This document shows, one piece after another, positions 9,352 to 17,977 of a DNA stretch of 64,000 bases. The notes beneath the pieces were generated by a model that did not search any database, was not told the DNA's origin, and saw only the letters and a program-made list of their open reading frames with translations. Numbering within the stretch: the stretch's first letter is position 1; each line of letters begins with the position of its first letter. This stretch comes from Natronomonas moolapensis 8.8.11 (GTDB taxonomy: Archaea > Halobacteriota > Halobacteria > Halobacteriales > Haloarculaceae): assembly GCF_000591055.1 (NCBI RefSeq), contig NC_020388.1, forward strand, positions 372,001 through 436,000, read 5' to 3'. The position numbers were made by a program, and so were the translations under genes.

Positions 9352-10041
9352 CTACGGTCCCCGTCCCGTCCCGACCCGGAGGCCGTCGTCGCCGAACTCG
9401 AGGTCGTGGATGTCGGTGTCGATCCTCGTGCCCCGCATCTTCAGGACCTGGATCCCCCGCTGCATCCCGCCGTCCTCGAGGAAGTTGTGCATGAAGACGA
9501 CGCCGTGGGCGAGGTAGTGTTCGTCGGTGTAGGCGGTCGGATCCGTCATCTCGGAGATCAACACGACGGTCGCGTCGGTCCGTTTCAGCGACGTCAGAAA
9601 CTGGATCGTGTTGTTCTCGGTGTCCGAGAGGAAGTGCTCGAGGAGCATCGTCGAGTCGACGACGACGCGTTCGATCCCGTTCGACTCGATGAACCCGGTG
9701 AGGCGGTTGACGAGACTCGAGGCGTCGCGGTGTTTCCCCGGCGGCTGGAACAGCCGCTTGCCCTCGGCGGAGAACACGTCGACGAAGCTCACGCGGTCGG
9801 TTTCGACGGCCCGCTCGAACCCGAACCCGTGTCCGGACATGTCCTCGATGATGTCCGCGCGGGACTCGTGCATGCTCACGAAGAGGCCGCTTTCCCCCTG
9901 TTTGGCCCCCTCGACCAGGAACTGTGTCGACAACGTGGTCTTTCCGCTCCCCGGGGGACCGGACACCACGTAGAGCCGACGAGCCGGCATCCCGCCACCG
10001 ACGAGGTCGTCGAGCCCCGAAACGCCGCTTGAAACGCGCAT
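9352..10041 (-). CDS. RAD55/KaiC-like ATPase
   Basis: A 229-residue single-domain RecA-fold ATPase. It has the RAD55/KaiC N-terminal signature VSSGVSGLDDLVGGGMPARRLYVVSGPPGSGKTTL (Walker A at about residues 28-36), the sensing segment GLFVSMHESRADI, and the Walker B-like IERVVVDSTMLL. Haloarchaea have many such single-domain proteins, implicated in signalling or regulation rather than recombination. It is transcribed divergently from glpK. Confidence 0.88.
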   Translation of the reverse strand: MRVSSGVSGLDDLVGGGMPARRLYVVSGPPGSGKTTLSTQFLVEGAKQGESGLFVSMHESRADIIEDMSGHGFGFERAVETDRVSFVDVFSAEGKRLFQPPGKHRDASSLVNRLTGFIESNGIERVVVDSTMLLEHFLSDTENNTIQFLTSLKRTDATVVLISEMTDPTAYTDEHYLAHGVVFMHNFLEDGGMQRGIQVLKMRGTRIDTDIHDLEFGDDGLRVGTGRGP

Positions 10042-10161
10042 ATCGAAGACGTGTCGATCTCAAATATAACACCTCCCACCGACTCAGTGCTCGAAGCACC
10101 CCCGCCCAGGGGAAGCATTATAATCGCGGACGGGATACGTCGGTTTACGTTGTGTCGCCAG

Positions 10162-10194
10162 ATGATCGGAACGACCCCTGCCACACACCGATGA
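10162..10194 (+). other. Possible leader ORF of glpK
   Basis: A 10-codon frame (MIGTTPATHR) starts at 10162 and ends with a TGA that overlaps the glpK ATG as ATGA (10191-10194). This arrangement could couple glpK translation to the leader. A single short frame like this can arise by chance. Confidence 0.25.
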
Positions 10195-11717
10195 CGAAGC
10201 CCTATGTCGGCGCGATCGATCAGGGAACCACCGGGACCCGTTTTATGCTCTTCGACCGGGGCGGGCACGTGATCGCCAACGCCTACGAGCAACACGAACA
10301 GATCTACCCCGAACCCGGCTGGGTCGAACACGATCCCGTCGAAATCTGGCGGAACGCCAAAGCGGTCGTCTCACGGGGGCTCTCGGTCGCCGGCCTCGAC
10401 GCCGAGCAGCTGGCGGCGCTGGGGATCACGAACCAACGCGAGACGACCGTCGTCTGGGACAAAAAAAGCGGCAAGCCGGTGTACAACGCCTTGGTCTGGC
10501 AGGACCGCCGGACGGTCGATCGTGTCGAGGAACTCGACGCGGAGACGGTCGCGGCGATCCGAAAAAAGACCGGCCTGCAGCCCGACGCGTACTTCTCGGC
10601 GAGCAAAGTCGAGTGGATCCTCGACAACGCCGACCCGATCAAACTCCGGCGGACCCGCCCCGAGGACGTACGGACCCGGGCCGAATCCGGCGAGTTGCTG
10701 TTCGGAACGATCGACTCGTGGCTCATTTACAACCTGACGGGCAACCACGTCACCGACGTTTCCAACGCCTCCCGGACGATGCTGTATAACATCCACGACC
10801 TCGCGTGGGACGAGACGCTGCTTGTGGAGTTCGACGTGCCGGAGGCGATGTTGCCGGAGGTGCGGCCCTCCTCCGACGAGGACCTCTACGGCCACACCGA
10901 TCCCGACGGCTTCTTGAATGCGGAGGTCCCCGTCGCCGGTGCGCTCGGCGACCAGCAGGCGGCGCTGTTCGGCCAGACCTGTTTCGACGCGGGCGACGCG
11001 AAAAACACCTACGGGACGGGATCGTTTTATCTGATGAACACGGGCAAGGAGGCCGTCTCCTCCGACAACGGGCTGTTGACGACGATCGGCTTTCAACGCT
11101 CCGGCGAGCCCGTCCAGTACGCCCTCGAAGGTTCCGTCTTCGTCACCGGGGCCGCCATCGAGTGGCTCGAGGACGTCGGCCTCGTGGGCGACCCCCTCGA
11201 AACCGCCACGCTGGCCCGCTCCGTCGACTCGACCGAGGGGGTGTACGTCGTGCCGGCGTTTACCGGGCTGGGAGCGCCCCGCTGGGACGCCCGCGCCCGC
11301 GGGGCGATCGTGGGAGTAACCCAGAGCACGAAAAAAGAACACGTCGTGCGGGCGACGCTGGAGTCGATCGCGTATCAGACGAGAGACATCGCGGAGGCGA
11401 TGGAGGCGGATTCGGGCGTCGAGACGACGTCGCTGCGCGTCGACGGGGGCGCAGTCAAGAACAACTTCCTCTGTCAACTCCAGGCTGACATCATCCAGAC
11501 GGAGATCGTCCGCCCCGAAGTCGACGAGACGACGGCGTTGGGGTCGGCTTACGCCGCCGGTCTCGCGGTCGGCTACTGGGACGACATCGAGGAGTTGCGG
11601 TCGAACTGGCAAGTCGACCGGGAGTTCGACCCCGAGATGGACGCCGACGACGCCGACAGGATGTACGACCGATGGGACGACGCCGTCGAACGATCGCTCG
11701 ATTGGGACCGGGCGTAG
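10191..11717 (+). CDS. glpK: Glycerol kinase
   Basis: Phosphorylates glycerol to glycerol-3-phosphate, a main carbon source for haloarchaea living beside glycerol-producing algae. The 508-residue protein shows the FGGY kinase features: phosphate-1 motif GAIDQGTTGTRFMLFD at the N-terminus, NQRETTVVWDKKSGKPVYNALVWQDRR, and the C-terminal LRVDGGAVKNNFLCQLQADI ATP-site region. The long open frame upstream is not used; the start at 10191 matches the family N-terminus. No glycerol-3-phosphate dehydrogenase gene is adjacent. A TTATAAT box lies near 10117. Confidence 0.97.
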   Translation: MTKPYVGAIDQGTTGTRFMLFDRGGHVIANAYEQHEQIYPEPGWVEHDPVEIWRNAKAVVSRGLSVAGLDAEQLAALGITNQRETTVVWDKKSGKPVYNALVWQDRRTVDRVEELDAETVAAIRKKTGLQPDAYFSASKVEWILDNADPIKLRRTRPEDVRTRAESGELLFGTIDSWLIYNLTGNHVTDVSNASRTMLYNIHDLAWDETLLVEFDVPEAMLPEVRPSSDEDLYGHTDPDGFLNAEVPVAGALGDQQAALFGQTCFDAGDAKNTYGTGSFYLMNTGKEAVSSDNGLLTTIGFQRSGEPVQYALEGSVFVTGAAIEWLEDVGLVGDPLETATLARSVDSTEGVYVVPAFTGLGAPRWDARARGAIVGVTQSTKKEHVVRATLESIAYQTRDIAEAMEADSGVETTSLRVDGGAVKNNFLCQLQADIIQTEIVRPEVDETTALGSAYAAGLAVGYWDDIEELRSNWQVDREFDPEMDADDADRMYDRWDDAVERSLDWDRA

Positions 11718-11795
11718 CGACCCGCCCGACCGGTCCGACTCCCCCGGCGATCCGAACCGATCGGCTCCGACGTCGCCGTGGCGACCCGCCCGGTC

Positions 11796-12752
11796 TCATC
11801 GATCGATCCCGCCGCCGTCCTCACTCGAGACGAGCGACCGGACCGCTTCGGCTGGAACGCTCGCCATGTCGCCTTCGGTGGTTCGCTTCAGCGCGGCCGT
11901 TGCGACGCCCCACGCCAGCGCGTCCGGGACGTCCTCGCCGGCCAGCCGGCGCGCGAGATAGCCGCCCACGAGGGCGTCCCCGGAGCCGACCGGGTCGACC
12001 GTGTCGGTCTCGAAGGCGGCCTGCTCGTGGACGGCGCCGTCGTCGACCGCGAGCGCGCCCGCCTCCCCCCGCGTGACGACGACCTGCTCGAAGCCGTACG
12101 CCCCGGCGAGTTGCCGGGCGATATCCTCGGCGTCCCCCTCGATTCCGAACACCCGCCGGCCGTCCCGCTCGGCGACGAACAGCACGTCGACGTGCTCGAG
12201 GAGGCCTGCAAGCGTCCGTTCGGCCTCGCGCTCGGACCACAGCTTCGACCGGTAGTTGACGTCGAAGGCGGTGGTGACGCCCGCCTCGGCGGCCACCGCG
12301 AGTAGCGTTTCGGTCGTCTCCGCCGCCTGGTCCGACAGCGCCGGCGTGATCCCCGACGCCAGGAACGTCTCCGCCGTCCGGACGACCGACTGTGGGAGCT
12401 CGGTCGGTTCGAGGCTCCGGATCGGCGTTCCCGCCCGGTCGTAGACGACGGTCGGGTCCCGGGGGGCGCTCCCGTGCTCGAAGTAATAGGTGCCGACGCG
12501 GCCCTCGTCGGTCCGGACGACCTCCGGGTCGACCCCCTCGCCGCGCAGGGCGTGGACGACCCGTTCGCCGAGGGGCGACCGCGGGAGCGCCGAGAGCCAC
12601 ATCGTGTCGGTCCCGAGCGCCGCGGCCGCGGCCGCGACGTTGCTCTCTGCGCCCCCGACCGCGACGTCGAGGCGGTCGGTCCGCGAGAGCCGGCGGCCGC
12701 GGGGCGGGGAGAGCCGCAACATCGCCTCCCCGAAGGTGACGAGGTCGCTCAC
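11796..12752 (-). CDS. kdgK: 2-keto-3-deoxygluconate kinase (PfkB family)
   Basis: Phosphorylates 2-keto-3-deoxygluconate to KDPG in the semi-phosphorylative Entner-Doudoroff pathway. It is a PfkB-family sugar kinase of 318 residues: the N-terminal motif GGAESNVAAAAAALG and the C-terminal signature DTVDPVGSGDALVGGYLA with the catalytic Asp. The start is GTG at 12752, overlapping the 3' end of the dehydratase gene by 4 bases, so the pair forms an operon. The assignment to KDG rather than another ketose rests on the neighbouring dehydratase, aldolase and glucose dehydrogenase genes. Confidence 0.9.
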   Translation of the reverse strand: MSDLVTFGEAMLRLSPPRGRRLSRTDRLDVAVGGAESNVAAAAAALGTDTMWLSALPRSPLGERVVHALRGEGVDPEVVRTDEGRVGTYYFEHGSAPRDPTVVYDRAGTPIRSLEPTELPQSVVRTAETFLASGITPALSDQAAETTETLLAVAAEAGVTTAFDVNYRSKLWSEREAERTLAGLLEHVDVLFVAERDGRRVFGIEGDAEDIARQLAGAYGFEQVVVTRGEAGALAVDDGAVHEQAAFETDTVDPVGSGDALVGGYLARRLAGEDVPDALAWGVATAALKRTTEGDMASVPAEAVRSLVSSEDGGGIDR

Positions 12753-13984
12753 GCGTCGTCGAAGAGCGTCTCCCCGTCGACGAGGTGTTCGCCGACGGCG
12801 TTCATATCGAGCGTCACCCCGAGTCCCGGACGCTCCGGGACCTCGATCCGGCCGTCCTCGATGACGTCCTCCTCGACCAGTTCGTCCCACCACCCGAGTT
12901 CGTAGGAGTGATACTCCACGGCCAACGCGTTCGGGATCGCCGCCCCGACGTGGGCGCTCGCCATCGTCCCGACCGGCGAGGCGACGTTGTGCATGGCGAC
13001 GGGGACGTAGTACTGGTTGGCGACGTCGGCGATCTTGCGCGTCTCGCGCATCCCGCCGACCTTCGGCAGGTCTGGCGCGACGATGTCGACGCCGCCGTCC
13101 TCTATGAGTCGCCGGTGCTCGGTGACGCGATAGCGGTTCTCGCCGGCCGCGATCGGCGTGACCGTCGACTCCGTGACGTCCGTCTGGACCTCGAGGTTCT
13201 CCGGGGGAACGGGGTCCTCGAGCCACCAGACGTCGTGTTCCTCTATGGCCGCGGCGAGGCGCTTTGCCGACCCGCCCGAGAACGTCCAGTGACAGTCGAA
13301 GGCGACGTCCGCGCGGTCTCGAACCCGCTCTGTGACCCGCTCGACGATCTCGGCTTTGTGTCGGATCTCGCCGGGCCGGAGGTGGCGGTTCGCCCGGTCT
13401 TTCTCGTGGCCCGAGGGCACGTCGAGATCGAACTTCAGCGCGTCGTAGCCCAGCTCCTCGACGACCCGTTCGGCCTCGTCGGCGCACGCCTCGGGGTCGG
13501 CTTCCGCCTCGGTGTGGCAGTCGCAGTAGACGCGGACGTCGTCGCGGTACTTCCCGCCCAACAGCTGATACGCCGGCACGCCGAGGAGCTTCCCGGCGAG
13601 GTCGTGCAACGCGAGTTCGATCCCCGAGATCGCGGTGACCGTGACGCCCTCGACGGAGCCCTCCCCGGACGTCTTCTGGATCAGGTGCTCGTAGAGGCGG
13701 TCGATGTCGAGGGGGTTCTCGCCGAGGAGAAACGGCGTCATCCGCGCTATCAGCTCGGGGACGCCGGCACCCCAGTAGGCCTCGCCGGTCCCCGTCACGC
13801 CCGCGTCGGTGTACACCCGGACCAGCGTCCACGGGAAGTTCCCGTCGACCATCGTCGTCTGGACGTCCGTGATCTCGACGTCGCGGGCCCCCCGCGAGCC
13901 AGCGAGCCCCATCGCCTCCCCGGAGAGGTCCCGCATCGTGTACTCCGCGTTCGGGTCGTGCAGCGAGCCGTAGTCGGGGCTCAT
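12749..13984 (-). CDS. gnaD: D-gluconate dehydratase (enolase superfamily)
   Basis: Converts gluconate to 2-keto-3-deoxygluconate. The 411-residue protein has the mandelate-racemase/enolase architecture: N-terminal capping domain (VEITDVQTTMVDGNFPWTLVRVYTD), KFDLDVP barrel strand, and metal ligands in VAFDCHWTFSG, WWLEDPVPPEN and AAGENRYRV. A His (AMHNVASPVG) is placed as general base. Sister enzymes act on xylonate; gluconate is preferred here because kdgK overlaps the gene and kdgA and gdh follow. Transcription probably starts from the nearest box of the TATA array, 34-40 bases upstream of the ATG. Confidence 0.88.
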   Translation of the reverse strand: MSPDYGSLHDPNAEYTMRDLSGEAMGLAGSRGARDVEITDVQTTMVDGNFPWTLVRVYTDAGVTGTGEAYWGAGVPELIARMTPFLLGENPLDIDRLYEHLIQKTSGEGSVEGVTVTAISGIELALHDLAGKLLGVPAYQLLGGKYRDDVRVYCDCHTEAEADPEACADEAERVVEELGYDALKFDLDVPSGHEKDRANRHLRPGEIRHKAEIVERVTERVRDRADVAFDCHWTFSGGSAKRLAAAIEEHDVWWLEDPVPPENLEVQTDVTESTVTPIAAGENRYRVTEHRRLIEDGGVDIVAPDLPKVGGMRETRKIADVANQYYVPVAMHNVASPVGTMASAHVGAAIPNALAVEYHSYELGWWDELVEEDVIEDGRIEVPERPGLGVTLDMNAVGEHLVDGETLFDDA

Positions 13985-14009
13985 CTGCCCGCCACCCCGC
14001 CTCCGGCCC

Positions 14010-14135
14010 GGCCGTGATTTATAAGTCCAGAGTCGGGGTTTCGGTCTCCTCGGCCGTGATTTATAAATGCCGCGGCGGGGCCTCGGGATCCCCGGACGGG
14101 ATTTATAAACCCCGTCCCCGCGTTCGTCCGCTCGG
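14010..14135 (-). repeat. 42-bp phased TATA-box array between gnaD and kdgA
   Basis: Three degenerate units each carry GG(C/A)CG(T/G)GATTTATAA. The TTTATAA cores lie at 14018, 14060 and 14102, exactly 42 bases apart. A fourth, unphased TTTATAA is at 14250. The first core is correctly placed for gnaD on the minus strand. The remainder of the 364-base gap (13985-14348) holds no gene that I can support. Confidence 0.7.
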
Positions 14136-14348
14136 TGCCGTCCGTGTCGGTCGTGTTCTGTGTGTGGATCATGCGTTCGTTTCCCGTCGGTGTGGGCGCG
14201 GCTCCCGCCGGTCCGACGGGAGTGCTCGTCCGCGATCGACGCCGGTCCGTTTATAAGGGTTCGCCGGCCCGCGGGCCACGCCGGTCCCCGTACGGATCCC
14301 GCCGCGGCGGCCGGTGTGTCGCCCCCCGCGTCCTCGCGTGTCGTCCAT

Positions 14349-15278
14349 CTATATCAACCCGAGGTCCGCGAGTTCCGTTCGCAGTCGCTCGCGGCCGTCG
14401 TCGTCCATCGTCCGGAGGGGCGCACGCAGGCCGCCGACGTCGAACCCCGGTTCCCGCAACGAGAGTGCGGCCTTGACGCCCGCCATGTACGGTCCCCGCT
14501 TGAGCGCCGTCCGGACGTCGAAGACCGTCGACTGGAGCCGCCGCGCCTCGGTCTCGTCCCCGTCGACGTGGGCGTCGTAGAGCGACGCGACGAGCCCCGG
14601 AAAGACGTTGGCGACGGCGCTGACCAGCCCGCCACACCCCAACTGCAACCCGGGGAGCAAAAGCGAATCCGAGCCGACGAGAAACCGCAACTCCGGGTTG
14701 GCGTCGATCGCCTGCGCCAGCCACGGGACGTCCTTCGAGGAGTCCTTCAGGCCCGCGACGCCGTCGACGTCCGCGATTCTCGAGAGCGTCTCTAGCGACA
14801 GCCGGTTGCCGGTCTTGCTCGGGATGTGATAGACGTAGACGGGTACGTCGACCGCCTCGGCGACGGCCCGGTAGTGGGCGACCGCCCCGTCGCCGTCGAG
14901 GGGATAGTAGTACGGCGTGACGGCGACGACGCCGTCGACGCCCGCCCCGGCCGCGTGTTCGGCGTGTTCGACCGTTTCGCGGGTGCTCGGCGCGCCGACG
15001 CCGGCGATCACCGGCGCGTCGACGCCCCCGGCGACGGCCTCGACGACCCGACGGCGCTCCCCCGCGGTCAACAGCGCGAACTCGCCGTTGGTCCCCAGCG
15101 GGAACACGGCGTCCGCGCCGCCGTCGACGACGAAGCGCGCGTGGGCGACCGTCGCGTCCGTATCGAGGTCCCCCGCCGCGTCGAAGGCGGTCAGCGTCGG
15201 CGGGACGACCCCCGAAAGCTCCGGGGCTGCCCCGGGCTCGGTTCCGCGATCCGCGTCGGCGTCCCCCGGATCACCCAT
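14349..15278 (-). CDS. kdgA: KDG/KDPG aldolase, DapA (DHDPS) family
   Basis: Cleaves 2-keto-3-deoxy(6-phospho)gluconate to pyruvate and glyceraldehyde(-3-phosphate). The DHDPS-family signature is clear: GTNGEFALLTAGERRRVVE, the Tyr segment VDVPVYVYHIPSKTG, and the Schiff-base Lys in GVAGLKDSSKD. The product is 309 residues from the ATG at 15278; a further in-frame ATG at 15317 would add 13 poorly conserved residues. Substrate is inferred from the adjacent dehydratase, kinase and glucose dehydrogenase. Like kdgK-gnaD it is on the minus strand but separated by 364 bases, so it probably has its own promoter. Confidence 0.87.
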   Translation of the reverse strand: MGDPGDADADRGTEPGAAPELSGVVPPTLTAFDAAGDLDTDATVAHARFVVDGGADAVFPLGTNGEFALLTAGERRRVVEAVAGGVDAPVIAGVGAPSTRETVEHAEHAAGAGVDGVVAVTPYYYPLDGDGAVAHYRAVAEAVDVPVYVYHIPSKTGNRLSLETLSRIADVDGVAGLKDSSKDVPWLAQAIDANPELRFLVGSDSLLLPGLQLGCGGLVSAVANVFPGLVASLYDAHVDGDETEARRLQSTVFDVRTALKRGPYMAGVKAALSLREPGFDVGGLRAPLRTMDDDGRERLRTELADLGLI

Positions 15279-15444
15279 CGCTACGCCCCCGCCCCCGGCC
15301 GGGATCGGGACGGCCACTCCGGCGTGATCTCGCGGCCCCTCCGTTCGGAGACGCGACGGTCCGTTCGTCTCGGCCGCGGGGTCTCGGTTCGTCCGCTTCG
15401 GGAGAGGGCTGTTCGTCCGTCAGTTTCGTGTCGGGCGTTTTCCT

Positions 15445-16758
15445 TCATTCGTCGAGGGCGGCCAGGCGGTTGAGCGCGTAGGCGGTTCTGAGCACGTCGG
15501 GGGCGTCGCCGCGGGCGAACCGGAGGTCGTCGGTCCCGGCGACGTGCGTTATGACGTCGGGCGAGGAGTGTTCGGGGGCGGCGGCGATCCCGGCGTCGTG
15601 TTCGTCGACCCACTCCATCACGCGGAGGTCGCTCTTGGAGTCGCCCATGACGAGCGCGAAGGGGTCTTCGATGCCGAGCACCTCGAAGGCGGCCTCCACG
15701 CCGGCGGCCTTGTCGAGTTCGAGCGAGCCGATCTCCGCGGCGTCGGCCTCGTAGTAGGCCACGTCGATCCGGTCGAACGCCGCCGCGAACGCCTCGGGGA
15801 CGTCCGCACGCGTCGTGTCGGGCTCCTCGTCGGTGGCGGCCAGCACGGCCGCGATCTCCGGGTCGTCGGCGGCGTAGTAGGCCCGGGCGAACCCCGCCGT
15901 CGCCGCCCCGACGTCGGTCCCGGGGTCCGCGTTCGCCTTCGCTTCCGTGTCCGTTTCGTTCTCACCGTTCCGGTCGGCGTCGACGACGGCTGCGACGCTG
16001 TCCTCTAGGAGGTCGAGGAGGTAGACGAGCGCGCGCTCGATGACGCGCTCGGCGTCCTCGCTTGCGGTCTCGAAGTTGGGTTTGAGGGTGACGTTGAACT
16101 CGTTGCCCTGGAGGTGACACCCACGGCGCAGGTCCGGCGGCGCGTCCGAGAGCACGCGCGTCCGGACGCCGTTGAAGATGTCCCGCACGTCCGCCCCGAG
16201 CGTCTCGTAGCGGAGCCGCTTCGTGTCGGGGCCGTGGCCGGGCGTGAACACTCCGGTCCCGGCCTCGTAAACGACGCTGACGGTCCCCGAGTGGACCATC
16301 CTGCTGCCGAGCCCCTGGATGAGAAAGCCCTTGACGTTCTCGAGGGTCTGGCCCGTACAGATGACGATCGGCACCCCGTCCTCGTGGAACCGGGTCAACA
16401 GGTGCAGCGTCTCCCGCGGGATTTCGTTGTCGGTGTTGCCGGCCGACCGGAGCGTCTCGTCGACGTCGAGGACGAGGACGTTGACGCCCCGATCGTACTT
16501 GCTGTAGAGGTCCAGCGCCCCGAACGCCTGCTCGCGCGTCGCCGACGCCGCCAACTCCGCGTAGGTGTCGCCGACGAGCGGGAAGCTGTCTCTGACGTCG
16601 TCCTTTCGGTCGTCGAGTTCCGCGTTGATCTCCTGCCACTGGTTGAGCGTCACGCGGGAGTCAACGGGTGGGAACAGGTCGACGAACTCCTGGTAGGCCC
16701 GGAGGGTCTCGGTGTCGAACTCCTCGTAGAGTCGGTACAGCAGGTCGTAACGTTCCAT
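15445..16758 (-). CDS. HAD-superfamily phosphatase-like protein
   Basis: A 437-residue protein. An N-terminal helical segment (about residues 1-85) precedes the HAD core: motif I NVLVLDVDETLRS, motif II IVICTGQTLENVKG, and motif III/IV LVMGDSKSDLRVMEW near the C-terminus. A charged low-complexity insert (about residues 260-285) interrupts the fold. I do not recognise a specific substrate. Its place between kdgA and gdh suggests a role in sugar-phosphate turnover or repair, which is inference. It is divergent from gdh, sharing a 99-base promoter region. Confidence 0.75.
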   Translation of the reverse strand: MERYDLLYRLYEEFDTETLRAYQEFVDLFPPVDSRVTLNQWQEINAELDDRKDDVRDSFPLVGDTYAELAASATREQAFGALDLYSKYDRGVNVLVLDVDETLRSAGNTDNEIPRETLHLLTRFHEDGVPIVICTGQTLENVKGFLIQGLGSRMVHSGTVSVVYEAGTGVFTPGHGPDTKRLRYETLGADVRDIFNGVRTRVLSDAPPDLRRGCHLQGNEFNVTLKPNFETASEDAERVIERALVYLLDLLEDSVAAVVDADRNGENETDTEAKANADPGTDVGAATAGFARAYYAADDPEIAAVLAATDEEPDTTRADVPEAFAAAFDRIDVAYYEADAAEIGSLELDKAAGVEAAFEVLGIEDPFALVMGDSKSDLRVMEWVDEHDAGIAAAPEHSSPDVITHVAGTDDLRFARGDAPDVLRTAYALNRLAALDE

Positions 16759-16809
16759 GTGTGGTGTGTGGCCCGGACGAACCGTCCGGGGGCGTTCGGA
16801 TGCAAGGTT

Positions 16810-16834
16810 TACTCGGATAAGGATAAGCATTTTC
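16810..16834 (+). promoter_or_regulatory. gdh promoter with imperfect TrmB-like site
   Basis: TACT at 16810-16813 is followed after 7 bases by GGATA, resembling the TrmB consensus that I recall from Halobacterium (TACT-N7/8-GAGTA) with two mismatches in the right half. A weak AT-rich box (CATTTT) follows at about -30 from the gdh ATG. The match is suggestive only. Confidence 0.35.
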
Positions 16835-16857
16835 CCTCCGCCCGGCGACGGTGGCGT

Positions 16858-17919
16858 ATGAAAGCCATCGGAGTCGAGCCGGGCGAGGGACGGCCCCGGA
16901 TCCTCGAGGTGCCGCGACCGACGCCGGGGGCGGGGGAGGTCCTGGTTCGGACCCACCGGGTCGGCGTCGACGGCACGGACCACGAGGTGATCGCCGGCAA
17001 CCACGGCAGCCCGCCGCCGGGCGAGGAGCACCTGATACTGGGCCACGAGGCGGTCGGCGTCGTCGAGGACCCCAACGGGAGCGGCTTCTCCCGCGGCGAG
17101 TTCGTCGTCCCGACCGTCCGCCGGCCGCCGCCCGGGGGCGAAAACGAGTACTTCGAGCGCGGTGAGGCCGACATGGCGCCCCCGGAGGCGACCCTCGAGC
17201 GCGGCATCGACGGCGCGCACGGCTTCATGAGCGAGTATTTTACCAGCCCCGCCGAGTGTCTGCTTTCCGTCCCGCCCGAAACGGCGCCGTGGGGGTTTCT
17301 GGTCGAGCCGATCAGCATCTCCGAGAAGGCCCTCGAGCTCGCCGCGGCCTCGCGTTCGTCGTTCGGGTGGGACCCCGAGACCGCGCTCGTCCTCGGGAAC
17401 GGCTCGCTCGGGCTGGTGACGGTCGCGATGCTCGTCGAGCGCTTCGAGGTGTACTGTCTCGGCCGCAGCGACCGCCCCGACCCGACGATCGACGTCCTCG
17501 AACGGCTGGGCGCGACCTACGTCGACTCCCGGGAGACCCCCGTCCCGGAGGTTCCGTCGGCCCACGAACCGGCCGACCTCGTCTACGAGGCGACCGGGTA
17601 CGCCAAACACGCCTTCGAGAGCATCGACGCGCTCGCTCCGAACGGCGTCGCGGCGCTGCTCGGCGTCCCGGAGCCGTGGAGCTTCGAGATCGACGGCGGC
17701 CGACTCCACAAGGCGCTCGTCATGGAGAACAAGGCCATCGTCGGCAGCGTCAACTCCGGTCCCGCCCACTTCCGTGCGGCGATCGAGCGGCTCGGGGGGT
17801 TTCCCGAGTGGTTCCCCGAGGCGTTCGTCACCACGGTCGCCCCCTTCGACTCGTTCGAAGCGGCCTTCGAGCGCACGGACGGGACGATCAAGACCGCGGT
17901 GGCCTTCGACGAGCCGTGA
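16858..17919 (+). CDS. gdh: Glucose 1-dehydrogenase (zinc-dependent, MDR family)
   Basis: Oxidises glucose to gluconolactone with NAD(P)+, the first step of the haloarchaeal Entner-Doudoroff route. The 353-residue protein has the medium-chain fold with the zinc ligands described for the Haloferax enzyme at the same positions: Asp38 (VGVDGTDHE), His63 (LGHEAVG) and Glu150 (LVEPISISEK). The Rossmann motif GNGSLG is at 180-185. TAECL-type structural-zinc Cys residues are absent, as in its haloarchaeal relatives. It is followed after 58 bases by the trmB-like regulator. Confidence 0.95.
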   Translation: MKAIGVEPGEGRPRILEVPRPTPGAGEVLVRTHRVGVDGTDHEVIAGNHGSPPPGEEHLILGHEAVGVVEDPNGSGFSRGEFVVPTVRRPPPGGENEYFERGEADMAPPEATLERGIDGAHGFMSEYFTSPAECLLSVPPETAPWGFLVEPISISEKALELAAASRSSFGWDPETALVLGNGSLGLVTVAMLVERFEVYCLGRSDRPDPTIDVLERLGATYVDSRETPVPEVPSAHEPADLVYEATGYAKHAFESIDALAPNGVAALLGVPEPWSFEIDGGRLHKALVMENKAIVGSVNSGPAHFRAAIERLGGFPEWFPEAFVTTVAPFDSFEAAFERTDGTIKTAVAFDEP

Positions 17920-17948
17920 GACGCCGGCGTCGTTCGCCCACGACAACC

Positions 17949-17956
17949 CATATTAG
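17949..17956 (+). promoter_or_regulatory. TATA box of trmB
   Basis: CATATTAG lies 22-29 bases before the ATG at 17978, giving a leaderless transcript and supporting that start over the ATG 9 bases upstream. Confidence 0.55.
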
Positions 17957-17977
17957 GACCCGGTCTGAGTGTCACGT

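Noticed and set aside
11796-13832. One long minus-strand ORF joining the kinase and dehydratase region
   Set aside because: Only its last 318 codons are kinase; the rest is an out-of-frame shadow of gnaD. The GTG at 12752 is the sensible start.
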